This document shows positions 21,794 to 30,700 of a stretch of 64,000 nt of DNA, piece after piece (the stretch's first letter is position 1; each line of letters opens with the position of its first letter). The notes under the pieces were generated by a model. It did no database searches and was not told the DNA's origin. It saw only the letters and a list, made by a program, of their open reading frames with translations. Source of the stretch: an uncultured Dehalococcoidia bacterium (GTDB lineage: Bacteria > Chloroflexota > Dehalococcoidia > Lucifugimonadales > CATOSD01); contig CATOSD010000002.1 of NCBI GenBank assembly GCA_951812395.1, forward strand, positions 1,230,442 to 1,294,441, in the 5' to 3' direction. Both the position numbers and the translations under genes were made by a program.

Positions 21794-22279
21794 ATGAAGA
21801 CTTTAATTGCCACCATCACCATTGCGACCATCGTTGGGTTGATTGCCACAGCGTGCGTGCTGTCATCAGATACACCACCGGCTCCGAGCAGATCACCGCA
21901 GGTACAACCGACGCCAACTGTTTACCGGGTCGAATTTGGTCTCGGTGAATCCGTCGAACTGCTCGAACGGGGTATTGGAATCTCCTTTGACCAGGTGGTG
22001 GAGGATTCCCGATGTCCGGCGAACGTCATGTGTATAGTGGCCGGGAGGGCAGTGATAGAAGTGACGGTGACTGAGGATGACACTAGCGCTGTCGTTCACC
22101 CTTCCATTGAACCGGGCACCATTGTCGAAAACCCGTGGGTCAGAGCAGCCCTCTCCCAGCCTGGTTCGGAAGACATCTCGATCCGGATGATAAGCTTGAA
22201 CCTTTCTCGAGGTCCTGACGACGGAGAGGAAGGCTTAACGCCGACGGCCGTACTGGAAGTCATGGCTGACGAAGAGTAG
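21794..22279 (+). CDS. Putative lipoprotein of unknown function
   Basis: A 161-residue protein with an N-terminal hydrophobic helix and a lipobox-like IATAC, so Cys21 is probably lipidated. A Pro-rich linker (about 29-42) leads to a beta-rich domain with the pattern DSRCPxxVxCxxAGxAxIxV (about 73-95). This two-Cys pattern is known from small secreted or lipoprotein families without assigned function. The protein is exported and held at the outer face of the membrane. It has no clear operon partner, and the start has only a weak ribosome site (GAGAGGC about 9 nt upstream). Confidence 0.7.
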   Translation: MKTLIATITIATIVGLIATACVLSSDTPPAPSRSPQVQPTPTVYRVEFGLGESVELLERGIGISFDQVVEDSRCPANVMCIVAGRAVIEVTVTEDDTSAVVHPSIEPGTIVENPWVRAALSQPGSEDISIRMISLNLSRGPDDGEEGLTPTAVLEVMADEE

Positions 22280-22894
22280 AGTCGGGGAACGCCGTGGCAG
22301 GCATGGCCGTCAGGGACGATGGGCCGGCGACATGGACTCCTCCGCTCGATCCCGGAGGAGCGTCGACCCCACGTCGGTTCCGGTGGATCCTGCCTTGGGA
22401 ACGACCATAACACCTCCGCCGACCCCTTGACCAAAGGCAGGAGTTGGTCGAGACCTAAGATAATGTTGGCGTGAGGTCGGTCGGGCCTAAGAGCCAGTAA
22501 GGATGCTCTAGCCTACAGGGACGCTACCCACCGAAGAGTGAGCATTAGAGCCTGTCTCAGAAGTCTGAACCGACCATGCGTATGTCATTGGGTGTATCTT
22601 CAAGGCGACGTCAGTTGGGGAGATGTTGAATAACAGCAGCTGACCCATCGCTCTGTCGCCTGTCCTACCCGCTCAGGCCAAGGCCTTTCGGCGAACCCTC
22701 TTGGCCTCTATCTGCTCCCCTCATCCGCAATTCAATCTCCTGGACAGGATCACTACCTAAGATTCCAGCCCACCATTTCTGAAGGTAGGCTGAGCCGAAG
22801 TGGCAATGGCGAAGTCTTCGGCGTCAATCCTAACTGTCCTGCGGAGCAGTGGTCTTGTAGCGCGGCTTGGCCTCGCCGGGGTCGACTACTGCTA
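22280..22894. other. Intergenic region without a recognised gene
   Basis: No supported coding frame. AGAGCCTGTCTCAG at 22547-22560 resembles the MITE terminus at 21461 and is preceded by a shared CCACCGAAGAGT, so it may be a solo end of a related element. No partner inverted repeat was found nearby. Confidence 0.35.
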
Positions 22895-23413
22895 TCACAC
22901 GTGGGACTCGCAAATGGCAGTCACGGCGGGACGCTTCCGCCGCTCCCTGTTTCTTATGAAAGCCGTTGCCTCCTCCACGTCCATGCGACCGATTGGGCCG
23001 GATGCATACATTGAACCCAATACGACCCCTCGCCGCAACAGGAACTCCATGGGCTGCAGATAGCGTCCGTGGCGTTCGTCCTTCGTCCACCACGGCGCAA
23101 GAGACTCTACACTGTCCGGGGTCACCCCGTAGGCGATCGGGAATGAAAGTCCGAGCTCCCCTGCCATGCCGGCAGCCGTCTCGCGGTCTTCCACAGTGCC
23201 ACCTAACACGGATACCCCGAGCTGCTGCAACTCGTCCATGTTCGCCTGGTAGGCGGCCAACTGCCGCCTGCAGTACGGTCACCACTCGCCCCGATAGAAA
23301 AGCAGGGCAAGGTAGCGGCTTGGGGTCTGACTCGGCAAGGTCGCCGTGGAACCGTCCGTAAGATTGAGCTCGATAGTGGGAAAGCGATCGCCCTGTTTCA
23401 GCTTCTGAGGCAT
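22895..23413 (-). CDS. Redoxin/AhpC-TSA-like selenoprotein with in-frame UGA
   Basis: Read from the ATG at 23413, the gene encodes 172 residues with UGA as codon 45 (23281-23279). The residues around it, FYRGEW-U-PYCRRQL, match the peroxiredoxin-like active site FYRGxWCPYC, with Sec in the place of the peroxidatic Cys and Cys48 as its U-x-x-C partner. The protein continues in frame for 127 residues with a normal thioredoxin-fold ending, so UGA is not a plausible terminator. The start has AAAGGAGA about 7 nt upstream. A hairpin lies at 23269-23251. The role would be thiol-dependent peroxide or disulfide reduction in the cytosol, as no signal peptide is seen. Known: Sec occurs in redoxin families of this type. 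Inferred: it is decoded here. An alternative is a nonsense-mutated gene. Confidence 0.82.
23251..23269 (-). promoter_or_regulatory. Candidate bacterial SECIS hairpin of the redoxin gene
   Basis: Nine nt after the UGA, AGGCGGC pairs with GCCGCCT (7 bp) around the loop AGTTG. The loop begins 16 nt after UGA and has G at its second position, within published bacterial SECIS limits (as I recall them). Confidence 0.65.
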
Positions 23414-23685
23414 AGCAAGTCTCCTTTGCGTCAGGCCGTATGATTCAGACACATTCAGGATAGCACACCGGCCGCTGGTTCCGGCGACGCCTCACTCACC
23501 CGGGCCGCAACCTGAAAACATTGTGGCGGTCTGAGCGCCACGCATAGATGCGGGGCAGATCACGATTCTCCCGATGACAAGTGACACCTTGAACCCGTGC
23601 CCACTGATCCAACCGCCCAGTACAGGCATTCAGTCCCTTGAGTGCGGTCCAGGATCGGGTTGCCATCCGGCCTTATGTCCTATAG

Positions 23686-23916
23686 AGCAGAACAACCATC
23701 CCGATAGATCGCGGCGGCAAAATCCTGGAGCCGTCGCCTTGGGCGCTCCCACAAATCCACGTCCTCGCCGAGGCCAACTCCCGCCTGCGCGACCACGTCG
23801 CCGCCATATCCGACCTCGTCGCCATGTCCGACGAGCCGATCACCGAGCAAGACCTCACCGCCCTCGCGCGCCAGTACCGCCCCGCCGCAATCCAGATGGA
23901 GGCTTTCGCAGAATAG
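23686..23916 (+). pseudogene. Possible gene remnant (no start codon)
   Basis: An open frame of 76 codons ending at TAG 23914-23916 has protein-like composition, including VLAEANSRLRDHVAAISDL and ARQYRPAAIQMEAFAE. It is bounded upstream by TAG 23683-23685 and has no usual start codon near its 5' end. I do not recognise it. It could be the tail of a broken gene or a chance frame. Confidence 0.3.
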
Positions 23917-23953
23917 GAGATGATTCTCTCGGTACTGAGACATTTTCCCGCCC

Positions 23954-24170
23954 AATGTCGGCAAAATGTCGGCATTTGGACGGCAAACCCGCTCTCTCAG
24001 CTACGAAAATGAGGCTCTGGTGCCGAAGGAGGGATTTGGCGGAACTACTGTATCGACGGCCGCCAGGCGTTGCCAAAACCTACTCTCAAAGCTAAGTTCA
24101 CGTCCATGTCGGCCTCTAAGGTCGCTCAAGGGTGCCGGCAATGTCGGCAAAATGCCGGCATTTTGGTTGG
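23954..24170 (+). repeat. Direct repeat pair built on ATGTCGGCAAAATG
   Basis: A 28-bp sequence with TGTCGGCAAAATGYCGGCA occurs at about 23953-23979 and again at about 24140-24167, 186 bp apart. Each copy holds two or more internal CGGCA/CGGCAT units. No gene is seen between them. Confidence 0.55.
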
Positions 24171-24181
24171 CATTCACCGCC

Positions 24182-24586
24182 TCAGGTGAGGACAATCAGC
24201 AGCACCGTCAGAACGGCCAGCGCGATGGTCCACGTAACAAAAGCGCGCATACACTGACGGCTCACAGATCTCATCAGAGACCCTTCCTGGGCCTCCGATT
24301 CCTCTTCCCTCCACATGGAATGAAAGGCTGTTGCGCTTCCAGAATTATGTCCCATCGCGAATATGATGGGACCCATCAAAACCTTCAGAACAGCGTCCGG
24401 CCAAAAGGGGCTGCCTAGGACCATCATGGCGAGCCCGCCAAGAAAGACAAGGAAATGGACGGCGTTGCCAAGGTATCCCATCGAAGCTGGCCTGCCACCT
24501 GTTAAGTGTCCAAATGGACCGGCAATGTACCCATAGCCGTGGAACGTCGCTGCCACGAGGATGACGACGGCGCCCACCACGCTCAT
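24182..24586 (-). CDS. Small integral membrane protein, unknown function
   Basis: A 134-residue protein with about four hydrophobic helices: residues 2-20, 40-62, 65-82 and 112-134. The ATG at 24586 follows GAAGGGAGTTGGTGGG, a good ribosome site. It lacks recognisable catalytic motifs. It is divergent from the membrane protein at 24800, and the roughly 210-bp gap between them could hold both promoters. Function unknown. Confidence 0.65.
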   Translation of the reverse strand: MSVVGAVVILVAATFHGYGYIAGPFGHLTGGRPASMGYLGNAVHFLVFLGGLAMMVLGSPFWPDAVLKVLMGPIIFAMGHNSGSATAFHSMWREEESEAQEGSLMRSVSRQCMRAFVTWTIALAVLTVLLIVLT

Positions 24587-24799
24587 CCCACCAACTCCCT
24601 TCTTCGCTCACCCTCCCCCTCCATCGCGTCCGCGAACGCTTCCGCCACCTGACGCTGCCAGCCCGGCACCCTGCGCCCCATAGTTCACTAGTCACAGCCA
24701 CCTTGCGGCGTATTTCCCATTTGAACTACTCGCAGCAGCTAGCCGCACGGCGCGGTTAAGGAATAATCTCGTCATTATCAATTCAGAGGGAGTCCAACA

Positions 24800-25699
24800 A
24801 TGGTGTTGCCAGAGTTCTATCTAGACTTTTGGAAGGCCTACGACGTGCTAAGGCCGCTAAGTCTGTTTGTCGTTAGCATCGTACTTTACGGGGTGTTCGT
24901 ATTCCACTTCTACAGGTTCCTTGCGAGAAAGGACATATTCCACCTCGACCTCAACAGATACAACGAATCAGGCCATCCCGTTCTCAGGAAGACAGTCTCG
25001 GTAATCTTCTACCTGACAAAGAGCCTGGTGATCTTTCCCCTCTTTGTCGTCTTTTGGTTTAGCGTTCTGGCAGGCCTGATGCTGCTGATGGGCAGGGGCC
25101 AGTCCATAGACGGCATAATGCTTGGCGCCATGGGCGTTGTGGCAACGATTCGCGTCTGTGCCTACTACAAAACCGCGCTCGCGACGGACATCGCAAAAAT
25201 ACTGCCGTTTGCCCTTCTCGGTATCATGTTGATAGACAGCAGTCTAGTCAAGATTCCCGAATCCACTGAAACCATCGAGGCAGCATCCTCGCGAATTGAG
25301 ACCGTGACATACTACCTGGTCGCCGTAGTGGTTCTGGAATTCATGCTCCGTATAGTGTCGGGCATCGCTGCGTACTTCAAGCGTTCCTTCACCAAGGCGG
25401 CGGCGGATTCCAAGGTCGCCGGCGCGGACATCGGTGTCGATCACAAGTGGCCGGCGGCTCCCACGCCGACCTTTGCCAATCGGCCCATGAACGGATCGAC
25501 TTCATCCGGAAGCCTTCGACTCGATTCGGTTTACCCGCAACCGCGGCACGACGGGGCAGTAGGCTCCACGCCAAGGTCTCTCGACACCGCACCAGCTCCT
25601 TCAGGTTCCTCCGACGGCGAAAGTGCCACAGGATATTCGGGTAGAAGGCTCATCCGCAACAGCACACTGCAAGATTCACCTGGGAGCGCCCCTCAGTGA
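24800..25699 (+). CDS. Membrane protein with cytosolic Ser/Pro-rich tail
   Basis: A 299-residue protein with about five membrane helices in the first 200 residues (near 17-37, 68-98, 103-120, 130-146, 168-192). A polar, low-complexity tail of about 100 residues is rich in Ser, Pro and Gly. The start has GAGGGAG about 7 nt upstream. I do not recognise the family. The last 7 nt overlap the end of the convergent deacetylase gene at 25693. The tail may be partly an artefact of the reading frame opening into non-conserved sequence, but no earlier stop exists. Confidence 0.65.
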   Translation: MVLPEFYLDFWKAYDVLRPLSLFVVSIVLYGVFVFHFYRFLARKDIFHLDLNRYNESGHPVLRKTVSVIFYLTKSLVIFPLFVVFWFSVLAGLMLLMGRGQSIDGIMLGAMGVVATIRVCAYYKTALATDIAKILPFALLGIMLIDSSLVKIPESTETIEAASSRIETVTYYLVAVVVLEFMLRIVSGIAAYFKRSFTKAAADSKVAGADIGVDHKWPAAPTPTFANRPMNGSTSSGSLRLDSVYPQPRHDGAVGSTPRSLDTAPAPSGSSDGESATGYSGRRLIRNSTLQDSPGSAPQ

Positions 25700-26583
25700 T
25701 AATTCCGCATCCACCAGCGAGCGATGTCGATTCGACGCGCGAACCAGACGCCGGGGAAGCCTTGGGCGTACTCAAGAAACCGCCTGAGCGCCACGATTCG
25801 AGACGGCCTGCCCACAATTCGGCAGTGCAGCCCCACGTTCATCATCTTTGGGTTCTTCTCCCCCTCAATGTAGAGGGTGTCGAAGGTGTTCTTCAGCGTC
25901 TCGAAGAAGTCCCCCGGGCTGTTCATGCCGCCGCGCCAGAAGCGCGTGTCGTTGACCTCCAGCGAGTAGGGCACGACCAGCCATTTCTTGCCGTTCACAC
26001 GAACATAGTAGGGAATATCGTCGTTGTAGGCCATACAGTCATAGACGAATCCTCCCTCCTCAACGACCAGCTCCCGGGTGTTGATGCTGGGCCCGTACCT
26101 GACGTACCAGCCAAGCGGCCGCTCGCCGGTGGTACGCTCGAGTGACTCTACCGTCCTGCGGATGGCCTCCCGCTCGTCCTCTCGTGACATCTTGAAGTAC
26201 TCTTCCCACCTGTAGCCATGACCGAAAACCTCATGCCCACGCTCGACGATCGCGCGGCCCACCTGGGGATTACGCTCAACGGCCAGCGCGCAGCAGAAGA
26301 AAGTCGACTTTACATCGAACTCGTCCAGCAGGTCCATGATTCGCCAGACGCCCACGCGGCTCCCGTACTCGAAGAAGGACTCGTTAGCGAGGTCACGGTC
26401 CTCCGTCGGGACGGGTGACGGTACCTCGTTGTTCGATTCGTGGGCAGCGTCGCCGTCCAGGGTAGAATACTCAGACCCTTCCTCGTAGTTGACAACCACC
26501 GAGATCGCGATGCGCGCCCCACCGGGCCACTCGACTTGCGGCGGGTTGCTGCCGTACCCTACCAGGTCTCTTTCAATAGCCAT
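25693..26583 (-). CDS. Polysaccharide-deacetylase-fold hydrolase, PuuE/cyclic-imide-hydrolase type
   Basis: A 296-residue protein of the NodB-like fold. The N-terminal part has WPGGARIAISVVVNYEEGSE, as in PuuE-type allantoinases and cyclic imide hydrolases, and a FGHGYRWEEY motif near residue 118-127 in place of the usual deacetylase HSxxH. The catalytic base region and STFFCCALAVERNPQ near 90-105 also fit. It lacks a signal peptide, so it acts in the cytosol, probably on a ureide, imide or related C-N bond rather than on a polysaccharide. The ATG at 26583 has GAGGGAG about 6 nt upstream. It is followed on the other strand by a convergent gene and preceded by the LRR gene on the same strand, 48 nt away, which may share a transcript. 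The exact substrate is open. Confidence 0.82.
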   Translation of the reverse strand: MAIERDLVGYGSNPPQVEWPGGARIAISVVVNYEEGSEYSTLDGDAAHESNNEVPSPVPTEDRDLANESFFEYGSRVGVWRIMDLLDEFDVKSTFFCCALAVERNPQVGRAIVERGHEVFGHGYRWEEYFKMSREDEREAIRRTVESLERTTGERPLGWYVRYGPSINTRELVVEEGGFVYDCMAYNDDIPYYVRVNGKKWLVVPYSLEVNDTRFWRGGMNSPGDFFETLKNTFDTLYIEGEKNPKMMNVGLHCRIVGRPSRIVALRRFLEYAQGFPGVWFARRIDIARWWMRNYH

Positions 26584-26631
26584 GTTATCTCCCTCTTCTG
26601 CCGCCGGCTGCGCGTTCTCAACCTCAGCCGC

Positions 26632-29292
26632 CTAAGGTGTCGCAGACCCAGGATGCACCAGCACGAAGTCGCCGAGTCTGCTGATTCGTGCATATGCGGT
26701 TGTTGGCCTCGCGCTGTCCACACTGAAACCCAAGGAGATTTCCGTCCACTGTTCTCCTGCCGCCCTGCGGGAAAGAAGCTTCAGGTCACCGTTAAGGTAA
26801 TGCCGGAAAAGCTCGGCCAACCCCCCGGACTCATCTATCAGTACTGGAGACAACACGATAGCGATTCCCATCGGCCTCTGAAGCCGCGCCGGCCGTGCCG
26901 GACTGTCGTCACCGCCTGGAATTTCGACTCGCAGGCACTCCAGCACTGTACCGGGTGCGGAGCCATCCTCGCCCTCTACACCGCAGCGCGCCACGTCGGC
27001 GGACGCCCGCACCTGGAAATCGTTTTCCCTCGACCCTGCGCCGAACGTCAGCGCGGTACGGCCCACGTGTACCGTCGTTCTAGCGTCGCTGGCTACGCGC
27101 GCCTCGACCTCGGACTGTCTGGTGGTGGTGACGGCAGCCTCCGAGGGGAAGCTGTCACCCACTCTGCTGAGCGCGGACACGCGGTAGTAACGCGTGTCCG
27201 CGGCGCTCAGTCCAGTATCGTAGAAGGTCGTGCCAGTGGATTCCGTGTCGTCGATTAACTCGGTCCATTCTCCGTCGACGTTTGGCGACGACTCCACGCG
27301 GTATCCTGTGGTGTCTGCGGTCGTCGTTGAGACATCCGCTATCCAGGATATCTCCACGGTGTCCGTGCCCCACACCCTTGTCGCCACTTCGGACGGAGCG
27401 TTGGGCGCCGGGACGTACTCCACCCTCACTCCCCTGCTCCTTAGCTCAGAAATGTGGGTATCCAAAGATTCGCCGCTCAATGGGTTGCCGCTGATGTCGA
27501 GACTGTCTCCTCTGTCCAAACCCTCGTTGGCCAGGAGTGGCGAGACGTCCACTATGTCGTTGCCGTAGAGATGCAAGAGATCGAGGTTCTCCAAACCTGA
27601 CAAAGGTGATACATCCGAGATCAAGTTCAATCCCAGGTGAAGGTCTTCCAGACCCGTAAGGCCCGCCAATGGCGACAGATCAGCAATTCGGTTGCCATAG
27701 AGATGAACCCTGTTCAGGTTCGAAAGTCCCGACAGTGGAGACAAGTCCTCTATCTCGTTGAGGAACAAATGCAAGTGCGACAGGCCCTCCAAACCGGCTA
27801 TCTGGCTTAGGTCCGAGATCGAGTTATCTCCGAGGTGGAGTTCGTCCAGACCGGTCAGACCCGTCAGAGGCGAAACGTCGACTACCTCGTTCCCGTAAAG
27901 GTGCAACAGCTTGAGGCTTGTCAAACCAGACAGCGGAGACAGGTCCTCAATCTCGCAGTTCCACATGTATAGCCGTTCCAGCTTGCCCAGATCAGTGTTC
28001 GCGAAAGGCGTGAGGTCCGAAATTGGATTCTCGCCAAGAGCTATCTCCTCCAAATTCACCAGACCTGCAATAGGCGACAAGTCCACGATGTTGTTCCTAT
28101 AAAAGTGCAACTCCGTTAATCCCGTCAGGCCGGAAAGGGGCGATAGGTCGGAGATTTCGTGCCCCTCGACGTGGAGCTGCTTAAGGTTCGCAAGGTTCGC
28201 GAGCGGCGAGATGTCCGTGAGGACATACTTGTCCGGGTCGGCGTAGTATTTCCCGACGTCCAGCCATTCTAGGTTGGTCAGTCCCTCAACAACAGATAGC
28301 TTTTCGTCCGTCAACTTGTTGTCGCTGATGTCCAGCTTCGTTAGCCCTTTCAGCAGATCCAGTGGGCTGAAGTCCTCAATGTCGTTGTGCCAAAGTTCCA
28401 GCGTTTCCAGGTTGGACAGGTGAGCCAGAGGTGTAATGTCCGACACCGACCCCCAGTTCATGGCAAGTTCGGTCAATCTGGATAGGCCGGCCAGCGGCGA
28501 TACGTCGCTCACCGAGCTATGCGTCACGTGCAATGTCTCCAGGTTTATCAGTTGCGCCAACTGCCCTAGATCCGTGATCGACTCGCCACTAAGGAGCAAT
28601 TGTGTCAGCCCCGTCAAACGCGCCAACACCTCAAGATCATCATCGTCAAGATTGTTGCTCCAGAGGTGCAGGATCTCCAGATTCCGCAAGTCGAGCAGCG
28701 GCTCGACGTCTGAAATCGCGTTCCTGCCCAGATGCAGCTCCTTCAGTGACGCGAGGCCTCTGAGTGGCTCAACACTAACGATTATGTTCTCCCCCAATTG
28801 CAGCAATTCCAGCTTGTCGAGGCCGGCCAGCGGCGAGAGGTCCCAGATGGAATTCTCTTCCAGTTTTAGCTCGGTCAGGTTTGTGGCGTGCTCCAGTCCC
28901 CGAATACTCAGGATACTCGTGCCGGTCGCGGTGAACGTGGTCAGCGAAGCCATGTCGCCGGCGGTTATGGCCTCTCCTTCACTCTTGCCGAATTCCGCTT
29001 CCAGCGCGGTGCGCAGCTTGGAGTCGGGAATTTCCACCACGGACGTTGTCGAGACCTGCTCGGCAATCAGGGTCGGCGCTGTCGAAGTGCTGCTGCTCTC
29101 CCCTTGACCCATCACAGTACGGGGCGAACCCGAATGCAGGAAAGACATATACGCCATCGCCGCCAGTACCAGAGTCGTGTAGCCGACCCGAAGCAAGACC
29201 CTTCGACAGCCGAATCTCACTAACCCCAATGGCACTAATCCGTTCCACATCTGGCCCAACCTCCGTACTCGCAGTATGTCAGACCGTTTCAT
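26632..29292 (-). CDS. Internalin-like leucine-rich-repeat surface protein with FN3 domain
   Basis: An 886-residue exported protein. A basic N-terminus leads to a membrane helix at about 36-53, acting as uncleaved anchor or signal. After a Ser/Thr-rich linker come about 22 leucine-rich repeats of 22 residues (consensus LxxLxLxxNxIxDLSPLxGL, roughly residues 100-620), of the internalin/SDS22 type used for protein binding. A fibronectin type III domain (about 625-725) and a beta-rich C-terminal domain with two Cys follow, without C-terminal anchor. The ATG at 29292 has GAAGGATGT directly upstream, close to the leader of the Calx-beta gene. Probably a cell-surface binding protein; ligand unknown. 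All repeats are intact. Confidence 0.88.
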   Translation of the reverse strand: MKRSDILRVRRLGQMWNGLVPLGLVRFGCRRVLLRVGYTTLVLAAMAYMSFLHSGSPRTVMGQGESSSTSTAPTLIAEQVSTTSVVEIPDSKLRTALEAEFGKSEGEAITAGDMASLTTFTATGTSILSIRGLEHATNLTELKLEENSIWDLSPLAGLDKLELLQLGENIIVSVEPLRGLASLKELHLGRNAISDVEPLLDLRNLEILHLWSNNLDDDDLEVLARLTGLTQLLLSGESITDLGQLAQLINLETLHVTHSSVSDVSPLAGLSRLTELAMNWGSVSDITPLAHLSNLETLELWHNDIEDFSPLDLLKGLTKLDISDNKLTDEKLSVVEGLTNLEWLDVGKYYADPDKYVLTDISPLANLANLKQLHVEGHEISDLSPLSGLTGLTELHFYRNNIVDLSPIAGLVNLEEIALGENPISDLTPFANTDLGKLERLYMWNCEIEDLSPLSGLTSLKLLHLYGNEVVDVSPLTGLTGLDELHLGDNSISDLSQIAGLEGLSHLHLFLNEIEDLSPLSGLSNLNRVHLYGNRIADLSPLAGLTGLEDLHLGLNLISDVSPLSGLENLDLLHLYGNDIVDVSPLLANEGLDRGDSLDISGNPLSGESLDTHISELRSRGVRVEYVPAPNAPSEVATRVWGTDTVEISWIADVSTTTADTTGYRVESSPNVDGEWTELIDDTESTGTTFYDTGLSAADTRYYRVSALSRVGDSFPSEAAVTTTRQSEVEARVASDARTTVHVGRTALTFGAGSRENDFQVRASADVARCGVEGEDGSAPGTVLECLRVEIPGGDDSPARPARLQRPMGIAIVLSPVLIDESGGLAELFRHYLNGDLKLLSRRAAGEQWTEISLGFSVDSARPTTAYARISRLGDFVLVHPGSATP

Positions 29293-29464
29293 ACATCCTT
29301 CATACCATTCTAACTGGCGGGGATTAGCTTTTGCACCACACTAAGACTTGTCCCTACCAGAGCTAGAACAGTTGGGCGGTACGTTTCAGACTGCAAGCCT
29401 GAACTGAGCCGGCTAACTGTTCAGGGCGTTATCTAACACTAGCCACCGCCAGGGGGATTATCCG

Positions 29465-30651
29465 ATGACTGCCGCACTCAGGACGGGCCTACTTCTGCTG
29501 GTCAGCCTCTGGATCGCCGCGATCGTGACGGCAGCCTGCCAGTCCCAGCCCACGCCCGAAGGCGCCACGTCCCAGGTCGTTTCCGGCCGTGCGCCCAACG
29601 CGTCAATATCTGGCGCCGTCACCTATCGGGAGGGGCTGGCACTCTCGCCGGACACATCCCTTGTCGTCGAGGTGCGTGACGTGTCTTTCGCCGCCGCCGC
29701 CGCGCCACTCATCGCAAGCCAGACTATCTCAACGCCGGGACAGGTTCCCACTCAACGCCGGGGCAGGTTCCCATCGACTTCAGAGTCGAATGCAACCGCG
29801 AGGACATTTGCCCCCGGAACACATACGCCATCAGCGCAAGAATAGTCGAGTCCGATGGCCGGCTCGCTTCCACCAACGACACAGCCTACGAGGTAACCAC
29901 GCGGGGAAATCCCGACAGCGTGGACATGGCGCCGGTAATGGTGCAGCCACCGCACGAACATGTCGAGAGCGCAGTCTCCGGCTCGGACGGGCGGACTTGG
30001 ATAGAGGTCCCAGCGCCCATAGTGTCGGCCAACCTGATACCCAACGAGCCTGAGCACATGTTGAGGATCGTATACCTCCAGTTCACAGTCGAGGGCTGTG
30101 TCCGCCCCGGCATCCAGGACATGCAACTAGATAGCAACGAAGTCTCCATTCGGGTGACTCTGTTTCAGCCGCCGCCAACAGCCTGGGCAATTCCCTGCGA
30201 CGAAAACCTAGTGGAACGCGACACCGTAGAACACCTGGGAACCAATCTCCAACCCGGCGAGTCCTACCGGGTGATAGTGAATGACGTCGAGACCACCGCA
30301 TTCACGACTCCCAGGGAAGCGCTCGGGCACCCCGTTATCGTCGAGTCACCTATAGAGAGCGAGGAGGTTATCTCGGCAGATATCACGCCGCCCCAGTATC
30401 GGGCGCGCGTCGTCTCCGGGATGCCGAAGGGCGGCGGCGGCTCCCGGTTCAACGGCTACGAAATCCGGCCCGACGGGCCGAACACGATCGCCGTCACGGT
30501 CCCACACTACGAGGTTGCCGATCCGTTCGTGGTGTGCTCCGCAGACTTTCCCTTTGTGGAGACGGGCTTTCCTCTTGGATCGGATTTCGAGGCGGCCGTA
30601 GAGTACACAGTCACCGTAAACGCCAACACGACGTCATTCGTCGCCCGCTAA
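29465..30651 (+). pseudogene. YbaY-like lipoprotein gene split by a 23-bp tandem duplication
   Basis: The first frame (29465-29845) has a signal sequence with VTAAC lipobox and the start of a YbaY/YscW-like domain (SLVVEVRDVSFA, PLIASQTI). It shifts frame where 23 bases are duplicated in tandem. The second frame (from about 29774, open to 30651) continues the domain: PIDFRVECNREDICPRNTYA, NDTAYEVTTRGNPDSVDM, then about 230 residues of beta-rich sequence. Removing one 23-bp copy joins the two into one protein of about 387 residues. YbaY-like lipoproteins are outer-face lipoproteins of unknown role. As it stands the gene yields a truncated protein; a reversible switch by repeat loss is possible. 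Confidence 0.82.
29728..29773 (+). repeat. Two tandem 23-bp copies causing a frameshift
   Basis: 29728-29750 and 29751-29773 are the same 23 bases with one A/G difference (CTCAACGCCGGG then A or G then CAGGTTCCCA). As 23 is not a multiple of three, the second copy shifts the frame of the lipoprotein. Confidence 0.9.
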
Positions 30652-30700
30652 CGACAACCGAGTCTGAAGACGAGCCTCACGCCCACCATGCAGTCCCGCC

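Noticed and set aside
23574-24095. 173-residue plus-strand frame
   Set aside because: Pro/Arg-rich composition of a shifted frame; the frame ending at 23916 is the more protein-like one.
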